Notes under the pieces: generated by a model
The model's input: only the letters and a program-made list of their open reading frames with translations
Databases searched by the model: none
What the model was told of the DNA's origin: nothing
From: PNON01 sp963757065
GTDB taxonomy: Bacteria; Chloroflexota; Anaerolineae; Anaerolineales; Anaerolineaceae
Direction of reading: 5' to 3'
DNA length: 64,000 nt
Assembly: GCA_963757065.1 (NCBI GenBank)
Contig: CAVWQC010000001.1
Coordinates: 1-64,000, forward strand
Translations under genes and position numbers: made by a program
Shown: positions 60,863 to 64,000 of the stretch, piece by piece
How the letters are laid out: every line of letters starts with the position of its first letter
How positions within the stretch are numbered: position 1 is the stretch's first letter

Positions 60863-61135
60863 ATGGAAAACGAAGAACTTCGTAAACTTCTCCAACAACT
60901 TCATGAAGAGATCAAGAATACCCGGACGGTTGACGAAAAGGGCACAGAGCTATTAACCGACCTGGATGGGGATATCCATGCATTACTGGAGCGATCGGAA
61001 GATAATATCTCCCCGATACAACCCTCCATAACTCAACGTCTCGACGCCGCTCTCCTGCATTTTGAAGTCACCCACCCCAGCCTGACAGTCATGATCTCCA
61101 AACTGCTGGATACCCTGAGCAACGCAGGAATTTAA
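60863..61135 (+). CDS. DUF4404 family protein
   Basis: 90 residues from ATG 60863 with GGAGACAGG upstream; an in-frame ATG at 60827 is less likely. ENEELRKLLQQLHEEIKNTRTVDEKGTELLTDLDGDIHALLERS and a C-terminal FEVTHPSLTVMISKLLDTLSNAGI match DUF4404. Small helical protein of unknown role. Its 3' half lies antisense to the 3' end of the ABC exporter frame. Confidence 0.8.
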   Translation: MENEELRKLLQQLHEEIKNTRTVDEKGTELLTDLDGDIHALLERSEDNISPIQPSITQRLDAALLHFEVTHPSLTVMISKLLDTLSNAGI

Positions 61136-63097
61136 ATTAACCCTGAAGTTGTAGTAACCGTAACAGGCAGTTCCATCTTTCCGAAATTGAGTTTTATAAA
61201 GCTGTGCATACAGGCCTTTTCGGGCTACCAGTTCGGTATGCGTGCCGCGCTCGACGATCTGCCCGCGGTCGATGACCAGGATCAGGTCGGCTGCCAGGAT
61301 GGTGCTGAGACGATGAGCGATAACGATACTGGTGCGCTGAGCCATGACGCGTTTCAAGGCTTCCTGGATGAGCTGTTCCGATTCGCTGTCCAGGCTGCTG
61401 GTGGCTTCATCCAGCACCAGGATCTTCGGGTCTTTGAGGATGACCCGCGCCAGCGCCAGGCGCTGCTTCTCACCTCCGCTTAAGCGATAGCCGCGTTCAC
61501 CCACAATGGTATTGTATCGGTCCGGCAGGTCATTTATAAAATGGTGGATGTTGGCTATCCGGCAGGCAGCTTCCATTTCGGATTGGGTGGCATCCAGGTT
61601 GGCATAATGCAGGTTGGTGCGGATCGTATCATGGAACAGGTAGGTCTCCTGGGTGACCATGCCGATCTGCCGGGAAAGCGATGTGAGCGATACATCTTTC
61701 AGGTTATGCCCGTCGATGCGGATGACCCCGCTGGTTGGATCGTACAAGCGCGGGATGAGATAGGTGAGGGTGGTCTTACCAGCCCCGCTTGGACCAACCA
61801 GCGCCACGAGCTGACCCGGTTCCACGCGGAAGGTGACATTTTCCAGGGCACTCCCGCGCGCCTGGCTGTGGACAGCCACCTCAACGTTTTCCTCTGCTTC
61901 CTGCGGACCGGATAGGACGGTGGCAACACTATCCACACTGCCATAACGACGCACATCGCTCAGCAGGAATTCATCGCCAATCTCATACTCGAAGGTGACA
62001 TCCTCAAAACTGATCGCCCCTTGAATATCTTTCAATTCGATCGCATCTTCCTTTTCGGGGATATCCACCGGCAGGTCGATCACCTCAAACACCCGTTCGA
62101 AGCTGACCATCGAGGTGGCAAATTCCACCGGGGCATTGGCAAGACCCTGCAAGGCGCTGTAGAGCGTCCCCAGGTAAGCACCCAGTGCCACGATGGTACC
62201 GATGGTGAATTGCCCCTGGATGACATAATACCCGCCCAGCCCGTACACGATGGCCGTACCCACCGCAGTCAGCAGGCCAATAATGGTGATAAAAATGGAG
62301 CCCATGAATGCCCGCTGAACCCCCAGGCTGCGCACGGATTCAGCCCGCTGGCTGAAGCGGTCCACTTCAAAGGTGGTGCGGCCGAACAGCTTGACCAGCA
62401 GAGCACCACCGATATTCAGCGTCTCACCCATCAGGGCGTTGATGTGCGCGTTGGCTTCCATCTGTTTGCGGGCAATATCCCTCAGGCGCGTACCCATCAG
62501 CCGGGCAGCGAGGATGAAGAGCGGCAGGATGACAACGCTGATCAGCGTCAGGCGCCATTCCAGGCTGAGCATGACCGTCAGGATGACCACCCCCTGGATC
62601 AGGTTGGTGATGATGCCGACGATGGTGTTGCTGATCGCGTTTTGCGCCCCGATCACGTCGTTGTTCAGGCGGCTCATCAACTCGCCGACTTTGGTATTGG
62701 TAAAGAAGCGCAGGGACATGCGCTGCAAGGCGGCATATAAGGCTACGCGCAGGTCAAAGATGACGCCCTCGCCCACCCGGGCAGTCAGCCGCCGCAGCAG
62801 GATACTGAAGCCGCCATTGAGCATGGGGATGAGCAGCATGGCTAGAGCCAGCAGGATCAGGCGTTGAAAGTTCTTCTGCGGGATGGTCCGGTCGATCAGG
62901 TCGCGCATGATGAGCGGGTTGACCACCGTGACCGCCGTTTGCACCAGGATCAACACCAGCATGGAGATGATCATGAAACGGTAAGGAAGCGCATACTTCA
63001 ACACCCGTTTCAGCAGCGGAATGGTTACCTTCGGCTTTTCATCCGTCGCCGCGATCATACTCTTCATCCCGCCTTTACCTCTACCGCTACCCTGCAT
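60983..63097 (-). CDS. ABC exporter, fused membrane and ATPase domains
   Basis: 704 residues as read. Six-helix transmembrane domain (about 30-330), a linker with an acidic insertion (YGSVDSVATVLSGPQEAEENVEVAVHS), and a nucleotide-binding domain: LVGPSGAGKTT, RLSGGEKQRLALAR, ILVLDEATSSLDSESE, IAHRLSTI. Works as a homo- or heterodimer exporting lipids, drugs or peptides. The tail after LYAQLYKTQF is odd: about 60 residues run antisense through the DUF4404 gene. A one-base shift near 61180 would instead end the protein KMELPVTVTTTSGLI at 61132, meeting the DUF4404 stop; I think that end is more likely. Confidence 0.9.
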   Translation of the reverse strand: MQGSGRGKGGMKSMIAATDEKPKVTIPLLKRVLKYALPYRFMIISMLVLILVQTAVTVVNPLIMRDLIDRTIPQKNFQRLILLALAMLLIPMLNGGFSILLRRLTARVGEGVIFDLRVALYAALQRMSLRFFTNTKVGELMSRLNNDVIGAQNAISNTIVGIITNLIQGVVILTVMLSLEWRLTLISVVILPLFILAARLMGTRLRDIARKQMEANAHINALMGETLNIGGALLVKLFGRTTFEVDRFSQRAESVRSLGVQRAFMGSIFITIIGLLTAVGTAIVYGLGGYYVIQGQFTIGTIVALGAYLGTLYSALQGLANAPVEFATSMVSFERVFEVIDLPVDIPEKEDAIELKDIQGAISFEDVTFEYEIGDEFLLSDVRRYGSVDSVATVLSGPQEAEENVEVAVHSQARGSALENVTFRVEPGQLVALVGPSGAGKTTLTYLIPRLYDPTSGVIRIDGHNLKDVSLTSLSRQIGMVTQETYLFHDTIRTNLHYANLDATQSEMEAACRIANIHHFINDLPDRYNTIVGERGYRLSGGEKQRLALARVILKDPKILVLDEATSSLDSESEQLIQEALKRVMAQRTSIVIAHRLSTILAADLILVIDRGQIVERGTHTELVARKGLYAQLYKTQFRKDGTACYGYYNFRVNLNSCVAQGIQQFGDHDCQAGVGDFKMQESGVETLSYGGLYRGDIIFRSLQ

Positions 63098-63195
63098 GCG
63101 CTGCCTCTTCCTGGATGTTTTCTTTCATTATAGCAGTTGGGCGGGTTGGATCGTGCCTGTTTTGGGAGGTGGAATAATAAATCCTAGAAGAAAAA

Positions 63196-63330
63196 ACCAC
63201 CTCACCCTACCCTCTACCCTACGGGCACGATGTCCAAAAGGAGAGGGTCAGCTCCTTCTCCCGTGGGATCACGCAGTATCCTTTAAGCGAATGCGGAAAG
63301 GAGAAGGTCGGGATGAGGGATTGTTGAGAC
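63196..63330. repeat. Imperfect inverted-repeat element
   Basis: Outer arms CCTCACCC and GGGATGAGG, with two nested hairpins: ACCCTCT...AGAGGGT (63206-63246) and CTCCTTCTCC...GGAGAAGG (63251-63308). GC-rich, non-coding, unlike its surroundings. It looks like a small MITE- or REP-type element; such CCCTCACCCT elements are familiar from Chloroflexota intergenic DNA. Fills most of the 317-base gap between the ABC exporter and hypB. Confidence 0.65.
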
Positions 63331-63333
63331 CTA

Positions 63334-63374
63334 TCGGTCATAACATCGCGCGCGGTGAGGACACCGGCGCGAAC
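63334..63374 (+). repeat. Interspersed repeat B, copy 2
   Basis: 41 bases from tcggtcataac through CGCGCGCGGTGAGGACACC to GCGCGAAC, matching 36 of 41 positions of the minus-strand copy at 7691-7731. Directly abuts the inverted-repeat element. Confidence 0.65.
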
Positions 63375-63414
63375 GAGAAACCTTTAGGATTTATGTATTT
63401 AATAGGGAGAGGAT

Positions 63415-64000
63415 TCAGACAGACAACCGACTTCGCAGGTAGGTGATCCACTCTGTCATGCCGGACTGGGTGAAGGTAGAAGTTTCAATGATCTGCAGGG
63501 CTGGGTTGATACGACAGGCATATTCCCGGCATAGTGCAAGATCGAAGCGCAAGTGCGGCAACAAATCCATTTTAGTCAGAACCAGTACCTTTGCCAGGTG
63601 AAAGGCAAGTGGGTATTTGGCGGGTTTATCTTCGCCCTCGGTGATGCTCATCAGGACCACTTTTTCATCCTCACCGAGATCCATTCCGGCCGGGCAGACC
63701 AGGTTGCCTACATTTTCAATGAAGAGAAGTTTAATGCTTTCGAGAGGCAGTTGGGCAAGGCTGTTCTTCACCTGCAGAGCATTGAGGTGGCAGGAGGCGC
63801 GCGTGTTGACTTGAACAACCGGCACTCCAGTGGAAGCGATACGGCGGGCATCGTTACTGGTCTGCTGGTCGCCTTCGATGACGGCACAACCCATATGAGG
63901 GGCAAGAACTTTGAGCGTTTCGACCAACAGGGTGGTCTTGCCGGAACCCGGGGAGCTGATCAGGTTGAGAGAATAGATCTTGTGTTTTTCGAGGATGGCG
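63415..64000 (-). CDS. hypB: Hydrogenase nickel-incorporation GTPase HypB, 5' end outside window
   Basis: GTPase that helps load nickel into [NiFe] hydrogenase. Open to the window edge: P-loop LISSPGSGKTTLL, then VIEGDQQTSNDARRI, the metal-site segment TRASCHLNA, LLFIENVGNLVCPAGMDLGE, and the specificity motif LVLTKMDLLPH. About 195 residues are visible; the N-terminus, with any Cys/His nickel-binding segment, is missing. Indicates that this organism makes a [NiFe] hydrogenase, consistent with anaerobic, hydrogen-linked fermentation. Confidence 0.95.
   Translation of the reverse strand, partial: AILEKHKIYSLNLISSPGSGKTTLLVETLKVLAPHMGCAVIEGDQQTSNDARRIASTGVPVVQVNTRASCHLNALQVKNSLAQLPLESIKLLFIENVGNLVCPAGMDLGEDEKVVLMSITEGEDKPAKYPLAFHLAKVLVLTKMDLLPHLRFDLALCREYACRINPALQIIETSTFTQSGMTEWITYLRSRLSV

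Noticed and set aside
62021..62740. His-rich plus-strand frame of 239 residues
   Set aside because: Antisense shadow of the ABC exporter membrane domain; His/Gln richness comes from complementing Met/Val/Leu codons.
1..64000. tRNA, rRNA, integrase, transposase or prophage genes
   Set aside because: Looked for conserved arms and protein motifs and found none I could support; small tRNAs could still be missed without a covariance search.

Overview
The window looks like chromosomal DNA of an anaerobic Chloroflexota bacterium, probably class Anaerolineae. This is an inference from moderate GC, monoderm-style lipoproteins (several lipobox signal peptides plus an Lnt homologue), a seryl T-box leader, and a DeoC/RpiB-type microcompartment locus of a kind known from this phylum. 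No rRNA, tRNA, CRISPR array, phage or complete insertion sequence was recognised.

Layout: 1-3474 is rpoB (minus strand, 3' end outside the window). 3677-6242 is a three-gene ABC-2 exporter operon. 6512-7832 is a repeat-flanked, broken lipoprotein gene, followed by a GGDEF-EAL gene with a frameshift. 10557-20265 is mostly housekeeping on the plus strand: a CoaE-acetyltransferase fusion, CdaA and its YbbR partner, Der, LepB, a zinc-finger protein, a PIN-TRAM protein, RlmB and an SLC13-type carrier. 20314-26791 holds an EamA transporter and a relic of a second copy, a propeller protein, DegV, Lnt and a lipoprotein.

26935-34382 is a bacterial microcompartment locus of the sugar-phosphate-utilising (SPU) kind. 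A GntR regulator and an APH-fold kinase face away from an operon encoding an RpiB-like isomerase, DeoC, CoA-acylating aldehyde dehydrogenase, one BMC-H, one BMC-T, three BMC-P shell proteins and a small probable cargo or adaptor protein. Amphipathic encapsulation-type helices can be seen on four of the non-shell proteins. The expected chemistry is cleavage of deoxyribose-5-phosphate to glyceraldehyde-3-phosphate plus acetaldehyde inside a shell, with acetaldehyde going to acetyl-CoA.

34436-45927 carries small membrane or hypothetical genes, a badly frameshifted 7TM-PAS-HD-GYP gene, a GGDEF gene, a GH1 beta-glucosidase, and an ECF sigma/FecR pair. 46588-52506 is an extracytoplasmic redox-repair region: histidine kinase, response regulator, MsrQ, MsrP and a thioredoxin-like lipoprotein on one strand, with a methionine-rich thioredoxin-like lipoprotein and CcdA diverging from it. 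The first thioredoxin-like gene has an in-frame TGA exactly where the first cysteine of its CxxC motif should be, followed at the right distance by a compact hairpin. It is the best candidate here for something new: a selenocysteine (UxxC) thioredoxin working with MsrPQ.

52561-64000 holds a T-box-controlled serS, DUF456 and small membrane proteins, ferritin, an alkyltransferase-like protein, a run of small stress/enzyme genes, a GAF-PP2C phosphatase, an ABC exporter, an interspersed repeat, and the 3' part of hypB at the edge. At least nine genes contain single-base indels or stops, including the normally essential serS. I therefore suspect residual sequencing error for many of them, and where possible I give the coordinates of the intact gene.
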